Assembly: GCA_029864335.1 (NCBI GenBank)
Contig: JAOTTS010000007.1
Coordinates: forward strand, 1 to 46,676
DNA length: 46,676 nt
Origin: Candidatus Nitrosopumilus sp.
GTDB taxonomy: Archaea > Thermoproteota > Nitrososphaeria > Nitrososphaerales > Nitrosopumilaceae
Reading direction: 5' to 3'
Notes under the pieces: model-generated
Told to the model about the DNA's origin: nothing
The model's database searches: none
The model's input: only the letters and a program-made list of their open reading frames with translations
Position numbers and translations under genes: made by a program
Shown: positions 31,121 through 39,652 of the stretch, one piece after another
Layout: each line of letters starts with the position of its first letter
Position numbering within the stretch: position 1 is the stretch's first letter

Positions 31121-31927
31121 CTAATTTGACGCGTTAATTATGGCCAGTGTTCCAAGCAATGCTTCTTCCAGTCGTACAGTTTCAGTTGCTTGATTGGGAA
31201 AAAAGTTCAATGATTTTGCATTTTGAACATTCTTCATTTTTCCTCCAAGGATTTCATGAACACCTTTTTCCGGAGATCCGAAAACTACGAGTATCGGCTG
31301 ATCTGATTTGACATATTTGGAAATTTGTTCTTTTGTTGCAGTTTTACCTTTTCTGGATGTGATGATTATGTTTCCTTTCCATTCAGCAAATACTGAAAAT
31401 AAGTTTGCCCTCTCTTTTACAGAATATCCCCAATAGGCCTGAACTTCATTTTTGTCTATCTCTTTTACAGATAATTTTGGATAGCCTTCTTTGAATTGCA
31501 CTGTGACTCTTTTACCAATGGGTGTCTTACCAAAAAATGGAATTAGTTGATTAATCCCTACATCTACAAATCTTTTACCCTTTACACTGATTACGATTCC
31601 TTCACGTACATCTCCAGGATTGATCTTTTTTGCATTTACTGGAGTAATGTGACTAGGAATTTTAAGTGGTTGAAGAACTCCAGCAAATTTTAGATCATTC
31701 ATTTTTGGAAATAATCTTCTTCTCAAAAATTGGGGTGTCTCTAAATATTTTAAAATCATTACCATTAGACTTCCGTCTGTCCTGTTGTTTCCTTCTTGGT
31801 AAACGTATATCGTATCAATTTTAAAAATTGCACATGCTCTTGCTAAAACTGAAATTTTTCTTGTTTTGTCTATCTTAAGTGATTCATCAGATAATGCAGA
31901 TTCTGGAATGGCAACAGATAATTTCAA
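31121..31927 (-). CDS. SPOUT-class RNA methyltransferase (DUF171 / COG2106)
   Basis: A 268-residue protein of the family whose characterised members methylate ribosomal RNA uridines at N3. The N-terminal strand (KLSVAIPESAL), the PQFLRRRLFPKMNDLKFAGV segment, an inserted OB-like domain (about residues 100-160: DVREGIVISVKGKRFVDVGI) and the knot region ILVVFGSPEKGVHEILGG are all present. The last part ATETVRLEEALLGTLAIIN contains the SAM-binding loop. It ends an operon after psmA, with 33 nt between them. Confidence 0.9.
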   Translation of the reverse strand: MKLSVAIPESALSDESLKIDKTRKISVLARACAIFKIDTIYVYQEGNNRTDGSLMVMILKYLETPQFLRRRLFPKMNDLKFAGVLQPLKIPSHITPVNAKKINPGDVREGIVISVKGKRFVDVGINQLIPFFGKTPIGKRVTVQFKEGYPKLSVKEIDKNEVQAYWGYSVKERANLFSVFAEWKGNIIITSRKGKTATKEQISKYVKSDQPILVVFGSPEKGVHEILGGKMKNVQNAKSLNFFPNQATETVRLEEALLGTLAIINASN

Positions 31928-31960
31928 TATGATTTAATCTCCCAGGCTTACTTTGTGTGA

Positions 31961-32698
31961 TTATTTTTGGTCGTGTGGGTATTTCTCTTTAGCAGTTTTT
32001 GCATAGTTTTCAATTTGCTCATCTGAAACTAATTCATACAAACCAGTTTCTGTTTTAATATGCGCCATTCTGATGTGACTTGTGCTTTCCTTATCTTCAC
32101 TTGATAGATAAATTCCAGCAGCAGCTAACACGGCAGCATCATCTAAGGATAGATCATCTTTGTATGTTTTCTCTAAAAAGTCTGTAACTTGATCGGAACC
32201 CGAACCAATTGCAATTGCGTCATAAGAGATGTAAGTTCCACTAGGATCTGTTAGATACAATTGTGGTGTACTATTTACAACTCCACCAAGAATTAATGCA
32301 ACACCATAAGGTCTCACTCCTGCATATTGTGTATATTGCTGACATTGATCAGCTAAGTGTTTTGCAATGGTTTCGACTTCTACTGGTTCATCGTAAATCA
32401 TTTTGTTACTCTGAGAAAAGAATCGTGCATTATCTACTTGACTTCTTGCATCTGGAATATATCCTGCTGCTGCAACTCCAACATGATCATCAATTTGGAA
32501 AATCTTTTGAGCTATATTTGAGATTTGTAACTTTCTTGGTTTTTCCTCTACTGCAATGATAATTCCATCTTTGCATTTTACTCCAACAGCTATTGTTCCT
32601 CTTCGTACTGTTTCTATTGCGTACTCTACTTGGTATAGTCTGCCATCCGGGGAAAAAACCGTGATTGCTCTATCATAACCTTGTTGTGCAGGAAGCAT
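31961..32698 (-). CDS. psmA: proteasome subunit alpha
   Basis: A 245-residue subunit of the 20S proteasome outer ring. The N-terminal gate helix signature YDRAITVFSPDGRLYQVEYA, ETVRRGTIAVGVKCKDGIII and the KLQISNIAQKIFQID stretch are standard, as is SDQVTDFLEKTYKDDLSLDD. The conserved glycine and lysine needed for activator binding (EKPRKL) are present. The C-terminal region is hydrophilic (KEKYPHDQK). No beta subunit occurs in the window. Upstream of a SPOUT methylase gene, in the same direction. Confidence 0.97.
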   Translation of the reverse strand: MLPAQQGYDRAITVFSPDGRLYQVEYAIETVRRGTIAVGVKCKDGIIIAVEEKPRKLQISNIAQKIFQIDDHVGVAAAGYIPDARSQVDNARFFSQSNKMIYDEPVEVETIAKHLADQCQQYTQYAGVRPYGVALILGGVVNSTPQLYLTDPSGTYISYDAIAIGSGSDQVTDFLEKTYKDDLSLDDAAVLAAAGIYLSSEDKESTSHIRMAHIKTETGLYELVSDEQIENYAKTAKEKYPHDQK

Positions 32699-32896
32699 TT
32701 GATTCCAATGCTTTGAATGTACAATTTAAACCGTACTCTCTTTGAGAAATATTTTTCCATTTTAAACAGGCTCACCAAATCACTGATCGTCTGTTTATTT
32801 TTTGTAAATATTTGATTTTTACATATAATGCGCTGTTTATCAAAATAGAATATCAATATTTTATTACAGATGCTGTGATATTACAGATCTAGAAAA

Positions 32897-32980
32897 ATGA
32901 ACCCAATGTTTGGTTTTACTATGGGTGATTTGATGATGATGGTAGCGATTATGGTTATTGCGTTTTTCATTATAGAGTAA
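32897..32980 (+). CDS. 27-residue membrane peptide
   Basis: MNPMFGFTMGDLMMMVAIMV followed by IAFFIIE: one helix with six methionines. No ribosome-binding site is seen. Size and composition resemble other tiny membrane proteins of AOA, but the call rests only on the open frame. The gap between 32699 and 32896 shows nothing else. Confidence 0.4.
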   Translation: MNPMFGFTMGDLMMMVAIMVIAFFIIE

Positions 32981-33051
32981 TTTACTTCTGTATTTTCTGA
33001 AAAATCTTTGGTAAAAGAAGTAATTCTGCATTAAAGATCGATGAGCCAAAA

Positions 33052-33204
33052 ATGTGTAAGAAATTTGATAATCCACAAGAATGCATTATCAATTTTGTGT
33101 ATATGAAAAAAAGTTCTCAGACATGTTTGTCATGTATTGAAGATGAAGAAAATCAATATGAATGTCTAAGTAAATTTTTTCGAAAATTTCAAGACAGAGT
33201 ATGA
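33052..33204 (+). CDS. small cysteine-rich protein (50 aa)
   Basis: MCKKFDNPQECIINFVYMKK is followed by SSQTCLSCIEDEENQYECLS and a basic end. Five cysteines with spacing C-x8-C, CxxC and a late C suggest a metal-binding or disulfide-rich fold. It is rightward and upstream of the DUF371 gene by 124 bp. Not recognised. Confidence 0.5.
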   Translation: MCKKFDNPQECIINFVYMKKSSQTCLSCIEDEENQYECLSKFFRKFQDRV

Positions 33205-33328
33205 ATTTATGTGACTGCTGATTTTTATGATAAATGTATTATTGAAGCACAAAAATGTAAATAATGAATTTTTTAGATGTGACTCATTACTTGTAAAGTT
33301 TAATTTGAGTTTTTAATCTTAATGGGTT

Positions 33329-33745
33329 ATGAAATTTGAAATTCAATTCTCAGGACATGAAAATATCAGATCAAATCATCAAAAAACAATTGAGATAACA
33401 AAAGAATCCCATTTAACACCACAAGGTGACTGTATTGTTGGTGTTAATGCAACTTCCAGTTGTTCTGATTTACCTTTAGAATTAAAAGAGAAATTAAAAA
33501 ATCCTGATTCAAAAATTAAATTCTCTATTCGTGTTGGTGATAATGAATTTTTTTTAGAGGGAAAAGGTCATCCCGAATTGATTCTTTCTCATACAGAAGA
33601 CATTGTAATTAGAAAAAGTGATTTTATTTGTCCGAGAACTTTGGCTATTAAATGTGATAAAGCATCTGATCTATTACCTAGAGACATGGTGACATTGTTA
33701 AAAGATCCAAAAACCAAAGGAATCTTTACTATTAGTGTTGATTAA
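33329..33745 (+). CDS. DUF371 family protein
   Basis: A 138-residue archaeal protein of unknown function. The start KFEIQFSGHENIRSNHQKTI and the block TKESHLTPQGDCIVGVNATS are the DUF371 signature, and RDMVTLLKDPKTKGIFTISV closes the domain. The conserved histidine, aspartate and cysteine (HLTPQGDC) suggest metal or ligand binding. The ATG at 33329 gives the normal start. It is a core archaeal gene; no function is claimed. Confidence 0.88.
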   Translation: MKFEIQFSGHENIRSNHQKTIEITKESHLTPQGDCIVGVNATSSCSDLPLELKEKLKNPDSKIKFSIRVGDNEFFLEGKGHPELILSHTEDIVIRKSDFICPRTLAIKCDKASDLLPRDMVTLLKDPKTKGIFTISVD

Positions 33746-33784
33746 AACGGTCACAATTTTATATGCATCCATTTGATTTTAAAT

Positions 33785-33904
33785 ATGGGTCTTAAAACTA
33801 AAATTTTTATTTTGATTCCATTAATTGCTTTTGCTGCCATCATTTTTGGGTTTGGTATGTACAATACATTGTGTAAAAATGCCAACATCCCTCTAGATTG
33901 CTAA
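33785..33904 (+). CDS. 39-residue membrane protein
   Basis: MGLKTKIFILIPLIAFAAII is followed by FGFGMYNTLCKNANIPLDC. One helix and two cysteines on the outer side. It starts 39 nt after DUF371 in the same direction. A TATA-like TTTTATATG lies about 25-30 nt upstream. The compact layout suggests a real small gene. Confidence 0.55.
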   Translation: MGLKTKIFILIPLIAFAAIIFGFGMYNTLCKNANIPLDC

Positions 33905-33993
33905 TTTAATGTCAAAAGAATTCTAATAATTCTCCATTTTAGTTAATTCTGATTTAGCAAGATTCTCTTAAAGTATTAGAAATTACACTATTC

Positions 33994-34335
33994 ATGGTAA
34001 AAGCCACCATTGAATTATCCATTTCGGATAAGCCCTCTGATGCAGAATTAAAAAAACTCAAAGAATATTTCAAAGAAATGCCTGTGACTGAGATTCTTAC
34101 AGGTTTAAAATTTGCAAAAAATAGGTGGTCTGCAAAAGATGCTGGAACTCTTAAGGTTGGCAGAAAAAGCATTATTCAAAAAGAGGTACATTCTGTTACT
34201 ACAGAACAAGCTCAATGGAGATTAAAAAACTGGAAGATGATGATTGCAAATTATCGTAGACGTGGATATAGTTATCCCACAATTTCTAGAATAAAGAAAA
34301 TCCTAATTCAGAAAAGTAAAACGAAATCAAAATAA
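33994..34335 (+). CDS. basic hypothetical protein (113 aa)
   Basis: MVKATIELSISDKPSDAELK begins a charged protein with a strand-helix start and a strongly basic second half (QWRLKNWKMMIANYRRRGYS, RIKKILIQKSKTKSK). No membrane helix or cysteine. The basic tail suggests nucleic-acid binding. It ends 10 nt from the end of the convergent multicopper oxidase. Probably lineage-specific; not recognised. Confidence 0.65.
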   Translation: MVKATIELSISDKPSDAELKKLKEYFKEMPVTEILTGLKFAKNRWSAKDAGTLKVGRKSIIQKEVHSVTTEQAQWRLKNWKMMIANYRRRGYSYPTISRIKKILIQKSKTKSK

Positions 34336-34345
34336 AAAAGTGAAA

Positions 34346-35605
34346 TTAAATCACTTTGAAAAGTGACATCATTCCTGCAGTGATATGGTAATTGACATGA
34401 CAGTGGAACATCCAAGTTCCTATATTGTCGGGAATAAAATCAACTGTCTTCAGACTAGCTGGCATTAATTCCATAACATCGACTCTCATACCATTCCACA
34501 AGACAGTATTTTCATGCCAATGTGGCGTATGCAAATCTACCTCAGTTTCCATACCGATAAGATACCAACGTACGTGTTCTCCTTTTTGCACAGTTTGTCC
34601 TGGCAAATTACCATACACGAATCCGTTAATACCATGCATGAGATTACTTTCGGCAAAATCGTCATTTCCTACTAATTCCTCGTTATCACAAGTCTCATCT
34701 GTGAATTTTTCTAGATTGGCGCATAGATAATGACTAGAATTTTCATCAGAAACTGCAAACAGACTTACCATTTCACGGTATACACCAATTGGTCTACCGT
34801 TTAAATCGACCATTCCATTTGATGTTACAACAATTGGACCAACGAGTCCAGAATTTGTATCCATCGGAGAATCTACATGTGAATGATACCTCCAGATGAT
34901 TGAGCTTGGAACATTTGGTTCTGGCCCTGCACGTTGTGGTACTGACCAATTGTAGGTATGTGTTTGTCCAGGGGCAACAATGCCATCAACTTTGGTGTTT
35001 GCTGAAGTTCCATCATTATATTCAGCACCTTCAGAATCTTTGTCATAAAAGACACCATGTGGATGAACAGAGTAATCTAGTTCATCAGAATTATTCTTGA
35101 ATACAACTTTGATGGTATCGCACACTTCTGCATGAATCATTGGACCTAAGGTTCCTAGATGTTCTCATTCAGAAGTTCGTGGTTTGAGTTCTGAAAAGGT
35201 GTCATCAGTGTACTCACGGTACAATGCCTTGATGTATTTACTACCAATTCTACCTGGAGAATTCTCAACAAATACATTTTCATCTTCATTAAACTCATGT
35301 CCTTTTATTTGATTAAGACCTAATGGGACATAATCCCCCTCTACTTCGTCTGCAGCAATGTAATATGTACGAGTTGTACCTTTATTACTTTTACATTCAC
35401 TATTTTGAGAAGTGGTATGAATTGAGATCTCTTTGTATGAAGAAGAACTCATTACTGGCTCAGAACACAATCTATCTCCACATACTAATGAATTAGCAGA
35501 ACCTGTTTTTGGTAATCCTACTCCTTTACCTTTTGCAGATTCACTTTCTTGAATCAAACTTACTGATAGGGATGTAAGAAGTATAATCGATATTGCTATT
35601 ATCAT
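34346..35605 (-). pseudogene. multicopper oxidase with one in-frame TGA
   Basis: Reading through the TGA at 35165-35167 gives one continuous 419-residue frame. It has a signal peptide, the motif NSLVCGDRLCSE, and copper ligands in order: HPHGVFYDK, WRYHSHVDSP, HTPHWHEN and MFHCHVNYHITAGMMSLF (type 1 Cys with His and Met). The break lies in KPRTSE-stop-EHLGTLGPMIHAEV, where I expect Trp (TGG). All other parts are intact, so one base explains the damage. Alternatives are a read error or readthrough. If decoded, the enzyme would be a secreted copper oxidase of the type common in AOA. Without readthrough the first product (146 residues) lacks all copper sites. Confidence 0.85.
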
Positions 35606-35731
35606 AAAGAATATTCTTGATTTAGTTATTGTATCAACAAAAAAATTATTTTTATTCAGTCATATGTAAATTCTTCAAAGTTATTCTAAATTTATAAAAT
35701 AAATTCAGAATTATTTAAAACTGAAAAACTA

Positions 35732-36382
35732 TTAGATGAAAATATCTGATTTTCTCTCAACAATCTGTCTTTTAAGACTCTCTGGTACATCTGGAATGGA
35801 TGATTTTGTCTGGCCTGCAATGACATTGTGAGCTTCTTCAAGAATTGCTAAGGTGTCTACATTTGTTTCAGAACCCACATTCATTGTATCCTCCATGTTT
35901 ACTGATGAGCCAGACATTACATCACCTAGTATTTCTGACAAATCTTGCATTGAAGCATTAGCTTCTGGCATAATTCCACTAAGTGATGGACTAAGACCTT
36001 TAATGATTGACATGCATGGACTAAGAGTTACCACTACATCTCCTAATTCGGAAACAGTGTCTAATCTAAGCTTAACTTGCTCCATTGAGAGTTTGGCACC
36101 ACTTACCATGTTTTTCATTTTTCTAACTTGAGATAATTCTCCTGCATATGCCTGGGCATAACTAGGTTTATTGTTTCTTTGTGCATTAACGATCTTTTCA
36201 AAGATTACATCGTGTTTTTTCTGTAGTTTTTCATTAATTGATTCTAATTTTGAAATCTGAAATTGTAATTTTTTCTGTGCAAAGTCGATTTTGTTCTTTA
36301 ATGGCTCGTCTGGTTTTACCCTTCCCATTACTTTTTGAGAAATGCTTTCTCTTTCTGTTTTATTCCAAGAATTACTGATCAA
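35732..36382 (-). CDS. cdvB: CdvB / ESCRT-III-like cell division protein
   Basis: A 216-residue Snf7-type protein. Helices 1-2 are seen in EPLKNKIDFAQKKLQFQISK to LSQVRKMKNMVSGAKLSMEQ, followed by VKLRLDTVSELGDVVVTLSP, the usual CdvB pattern, and ANASMQDLSEILGDVMSGSS. The acidic C-terminal region with VPESLKRQIVERKS may bind CdvC/Vps4. AOA have several CdvB paralogues and this could be any of them; cdvA and cdvC are not in the window. The start may be the later methionine in VMGRVKPDEP. Confidence 0.88.
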   Translation of the reverse strand: MISNSWNKTERESISQKVMGRVKPDEPLKNKIDFAQKKLQFQISKLESINEKLQKKHDVIFEKIVNAQRNNKPSYAQAYAGELSQVRKMKNMVSGAKLSMEQVKLRLDTVSELGDVVVTLSPCMSIIKGLSPSLSGIMPEANASMQDLSEILGDVMSGSSVNMEDTMNVGSETNVDTLAILEEAHNVIAGQTKSSIPDVPESLKRQIVERKSDIFI

Positions 36383-36476
36383 ACCTTAATTTCCTCAATC
36401 TAACTGAAAATATTTGTTTTAAAGAGATTTGTCACTAAAGCTAGTGTAACTGGAGTGACAACAAGCTTTGGTTACA

Positions 36477-37583
36477 CTATCCAAATGTGAATGTAAATAT
36501 TTGAAAGCCTTGGCCTTGAACCTTAATTTCCATTGTATGTGATGAACTAGTTTCACTGTTTATGATGTTATATAATCCTGCCTCTGAAACTGTGAGTTTA
36601 TTTTCAGAAGTAATGTCTTTTCCTGCATATTTTGATGGGAGTGGCTCTTCATCTAGAAATATTTCTAGTTCTGCATTATTTTCTGTAACAACATTTACCT
36701 CTTTTGCATTGTACAATAGTTTGATAGAACCATTTTCAGATACTAATTCCATACTGTCTTCATAATTTTTCCATTCTCCTATTGGATAAAATTTGTGCAA
36801 ATCAATTTTGTTGGGTTCTGAATATATTACAATTTTCCCTGGTTGAAATCCTTCATCACTTCCTAGTTGATTTCTATTTTGAGCAAACTTGTGACCAAAA
36901 TACAATTCAGGTGTTCTAAACATTGTATGCTCAAACTCATCTATTTCAACAAGTGATGCATCAGTTGCCATCTTAATTCCAAGTGATGATGCTCTTTCTT
37001 CTAAAAGTTTTTGAATAATTTTTTCAGTTTCTTGATATCCTCCTTCACCAATATGATCGTACCTGATATATCCTTCATGATCTGCAAGGTATTTTCTTGG
37101 CCAATATCTATTCTCAAAAGCTTTCCATGTTTCCATGTCATTGTCCATTACAACAGGATAATCTATCCCATGCTTGTCAATTGCCATTTTGACATTTTCA
37201 GGATTTTTTTCAAATTCAAATTCAGGTGAATGAATTCCTACCACTAGGAATCCTTGATCAGCATATTTGTCATCCCATGCAGTGATGTATGGTAGTGTTC
37301 TGACACAATTAATGCAACTATATGTCCAAATATCATAAAGTACAACTTTGTCTTTGATTTGATTTTTCAGTTCTTCAGGAGTGGTATTTAGATAATAGGC
37401 GATTCCTACTAAATCTGGGACAATTTTAAAGCCTGATTTGTTAATTTTAGTAAGTGAGTTTGTATCCTGGATATTTACTGTTTCAGATTTTTCATCTAGA
37501 GTTGAGAGTGCAGTACTTGTAATTCCAAGGCCTATAGCAATCACGATTCCTAAGATTAATGCAGCTTTAATTTCTGATTTCAT
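36477..37583 (-). CDS. membrane-anchored thioredoxin-like protein (TlpA/redoxin type)
   Basis: A 368-residue protein. One N-terminal helix (IKAALILGIVIAIGLGITST) anchors a thioredoxin domain with the active site Cys90-Ile-Asn-Cys93 in DIWTYSCINCVRTLPY. The redox domain ends near residue 195 and a beta-rich region of about 150 residues follows. The layout resembles the C-terminal part of thiol reductases fed by CcdA. The ccdA gene lies just upstream in the operon, 4 nt away, so this protein probably receives electrons through CcdA and reduces outer-face proteins. Confidence 0.85.
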   Translation of the reverse strand: MKSEIKAALILGIVIAIGLGITSTALSTLDEKSETVNIQDTNSLTKINKSGFKIVPDLVGIAYYLNTTPEELKNQIKDKVVLYDIWTYSCINCVRTLPYITAWDDKYADQGFLVVGIHSPEFEFEKNPENVKMAIDKHGIDYPVVMDNDMETWKAFENRYWPRKYLADHEGYIRYDHIGEGGYQETEKIIQKLLEERASSLGIKMATDASLVEIDEFEHTMFRTPELYFGHKFAQNRNQLGSDEGFQPGKIVIYSEPNKIDLHKFYPIGEWKNYEDSMELVSENGSIKLLYNAKEVNVVTENNAELEIFLDEEPLPSKYAGKDITSENKLTVSEAGLYNIINSETSSSHTMEIKVQGQGFQIFTFTFG

Positions 37584-37587
37584 TTAT

Positions 37588-38322
37588 TCACCCTAAAAAT
37601 AATAACTCATTGAGGAGTGGAAAATTTGCAATATATGCTAATTGATTTGTGAATACTAAAACTCCTAAAACCATAATGAAACCTCCTAAGATTATATTAT
37701 AATATTTTAGATGTTTACTCATAGAACGAATAATACTATTTGCTCTAGAATAAAAAACCCCTATCAAAATGAATGGAATTCCTAATCCTAATGAATAAAC
37801 TAATAGTAAATTGAATGCAACAGATGGAGTTGTTGCAGCTAGTGTAAGTATTGTTCCAAGAATTGGTCCTACACATGGTGTCCACCCAACTGCAAATGCT
37901 AGTCCAAAAATAAATGACATTGGATAGCTTGCTTTAGTTATTTTAGGGAAGAATTTCTTTTCCATGTTTAGTTTGTTGATCTTTGTTGAAAGAAGTAAAA
38001 ATACTCCAAAACCTATGATGATTATTCCTCCAACTTGATTTAATGTATCTACAAATTCTCCAGATGCGGTTCCTAAAACACTATTGATTATTACTCCCAA
38101 TATTGAAAATACTACTGAAAATCCTAGAACAAAAAATACTGAATTTAAAACAATATTTGTTCTGTTTATAGACAATGTCTTGGAATTTCCTTTTTGATTC
38201 AATTCAGTAAGTGTTGTTCCTGAAATATATGCCAAAAATGCTGGAATCATCGGTAAAATACATGGGGCTACAAATGATCCTAATCCTGCAATTGCAGCTA
38301 CTACAAGAGAGATCTCTGTCAT
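37588..38322 (-). CDS. ccdA: CcdA/DsbD-type membrane electron transporter
   Basis: A 244-residue protein with six membrane helices. The two family motifs are present: APCILPMIPAF with Cys21 and VGWTPCVGPILG in the fourth helix. These cysteines shuttle electrons from cytoplasmic thioredoxin to outer-face partners. It is the first gene of an operon with the thioredoxin-like protein downstream (4-nt gap). In AOA this pair likely serves copper protein and cytochrome maturation or disulfide reduction; the precise target is unknown. Confidence 0.93.
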   Translation of the reverse strand: MTEISLVVAAIAGLGSFVAPCILPMIPAFLAYISGTTLTELNQKGNSKTLSINRTNIVLNSVFFVLGFSVVFSILGVIINSVLGTASGEFVDTLNQVGGIIIIGFGVFLLLSTKINKLNMEKKFFPKITKASYPMSFIFGLAFAVGWTPCVGPILGTILTLAATTPSVAFNLLLVYSLGLGIPFILIGVFYSRANSIIRSMSKHLKYYNIILGGFIMVLGVLVFTNQLAYIANFPLLNELLFLG

Positions 38323-38416
38323 ACAATAAATTTACAATTTTTCCTTTAAAGCATTCTTCCATTTCTATTCCAAAAGATTACAATCCGTTTTTATCTGGGA
38401 TTGTGAAAAATTTAGT

Positions 38417-38521
38417 ATGAATAAGCGATTCATCCTAGTAGGCATCGCCTTGGGCATAGTAATCACACTTGCCGTAATTATTGGCTCTCCTGCAATTGGA
38501 GGATTTGATTCTATGCGTTAA
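38417..38521 (+). CDS. 34-residue membrane protein
   Basis: MNKRFILVGIALGIVITLAV continues IIGSPAIGGFDSMR: one helix with a basic start and a short outer tail. It ends directly at the stop of bioF on the other strand. Its form is like several other tiny membrane proteins in the window. A possible TATA box lies near 38390. Confidence 0.5.
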   Translation: MNKRFILVGIALGIVITLAVIIGSPAIGGFDSMR

Positions 38522-39652
38522 CTATCTAAATTTTCTATAAGCTTTCTCAAAAATCACAAGTGATCTTTCAATATCTCTATCTGTTAGCCACGACGTGACT
38601 GAAATTCTTAATCTTGCTTGATTTTTTGGGACTGTAGGATATCTAATTGGCTGTGCAAATATTCCGTTATCCATCAAGAATTCTCCGAATTTCATTGCAT
38701 TTTTTTCATTGCCTATGACTATGGGGATAATGTGTGTTCTAGAATTAATCTCAAATCCTATGTCCTTTAATCCCTTGATTAATCTATTAGTATTTTTTTC
38801 TAGTTTTTTCTTTTGTTTTTCTCTATTTGATTTGAATCTCCTTATAGAATATTCAATTAAAAACGAGGGAAGTGCAGAAGTGTAGATAAATGATTTTGAT
38901 TTATTTATGCACAAATCAATTACATTGTTTTTTGATGCAACATATCCACCAAAAGATCCTAGGCCTTTGCTTAGACTACTAATATACAAATCAATTTTCT
39001 TTTCTACATTACAATAACTTGGAGTGCCTTTTCCATCTTTTCCAACCACAAAATCCCCATGTGCATCATCTATTATTGTAATCGCATTTTGTTTTTCAGA
39101 TAATTCTGTAATTTCTCTTAATGATGAAAAATCTCCATCCATACTGAATATGCCTTCAGTGATTACAAACTTATTTTTTCCTTTAAATTTTAATTTCTTT
39201 TCTAAATCTTGCATGTTGTTATGTTTGTAGACAATTATTTTTGCATCTGATAATTTACAGGATTCAATTATGCTTGCATGGTTTAATTCATCGCTAAGAA
39301 TAACATCTCCTTTTTTTGCAATCGTAGTAATTGCTCCTAAATTTGCCATGTATCCTGTAGGATAAACAAGACTTTTTTGCTGTGATTTGTGTTTTGCAAG
39401 AATTTTTTCTAGTTTATTATATGATTCATCATTACCAGATACAAGTCTTGAGCTTGATTGAAGTTGATTAGTTTGAATCTCTGTTGTGGCAATTCCTAAA
39501 TAATCATTTGAGCATAGATTAAGTAATTTTTTATTGTTGATAGTGATGTGGGCACCATTGGATTTCCCATATCGTAATTTTCTATAGAGATTTTGTCTCT
39601 TTAAATTTTCTAGTTCAGAATCAATAAAGTCTAATTTACGGTTGGAGGCCAA
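38522..39652 (-). CDS. bioF: 8-amino-7-oxononanoate synthase
   Basis: Joins pimeloyl thioester and alanine to form 8-amino-7-oxononanoate in biotin synthesis. A 376-residue PLP-dependent aminotransferase-fold enzyme. Visible are the YGKSNGAHITINNKKLLNLC start, CSNDYLGIA, the DEL-NHASII block, the Asp-His pair in TIIDDAHGDFVVG and the PLP lysine in YISSLSKGLGSFGG. It overlaps bioB by 17 nt, so the genes are cotranscribed and probably coupled. Confidence 0.95.
   Translation of the reverse strand: MASNRKLDFIDSELENLKRQNLYRKLRYGKSNGAHITINNKKLLNLCSNDYLGIATTEIQTNQLQSSSRLVSGNDESYNKLEKILAKHKSQQKSLVYPTGYMANLGAITTIAKKGDVILSDELNHASIIESCKLSDAKIIVYKHNNMQDLEKKLKFKGKNKFVITEGIFSMDGDFSSLREITELSEKQNAITIIDDAHGDFVVGKDGKGTPSYCNVEKKIDLYISSLSKGLGSFGGYVASKNNVIDLCINKSKSFIYTSALPSFLIEYSIRRFKSNREKQKKKLEKNTNRLIKGLKDIGFEINSRTHIIPIVIGNEKNAMKFGEFLMDNGIFAQPIRYPTVPKNQARLRISVTSWLTDRDIERSLVIFEKAYRKFR

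Noticed and set aside
34873-35100. Small frames within the multicopper oxidase on both strands
   Set aside because: They are shadows of the long copper-oxidase frame.
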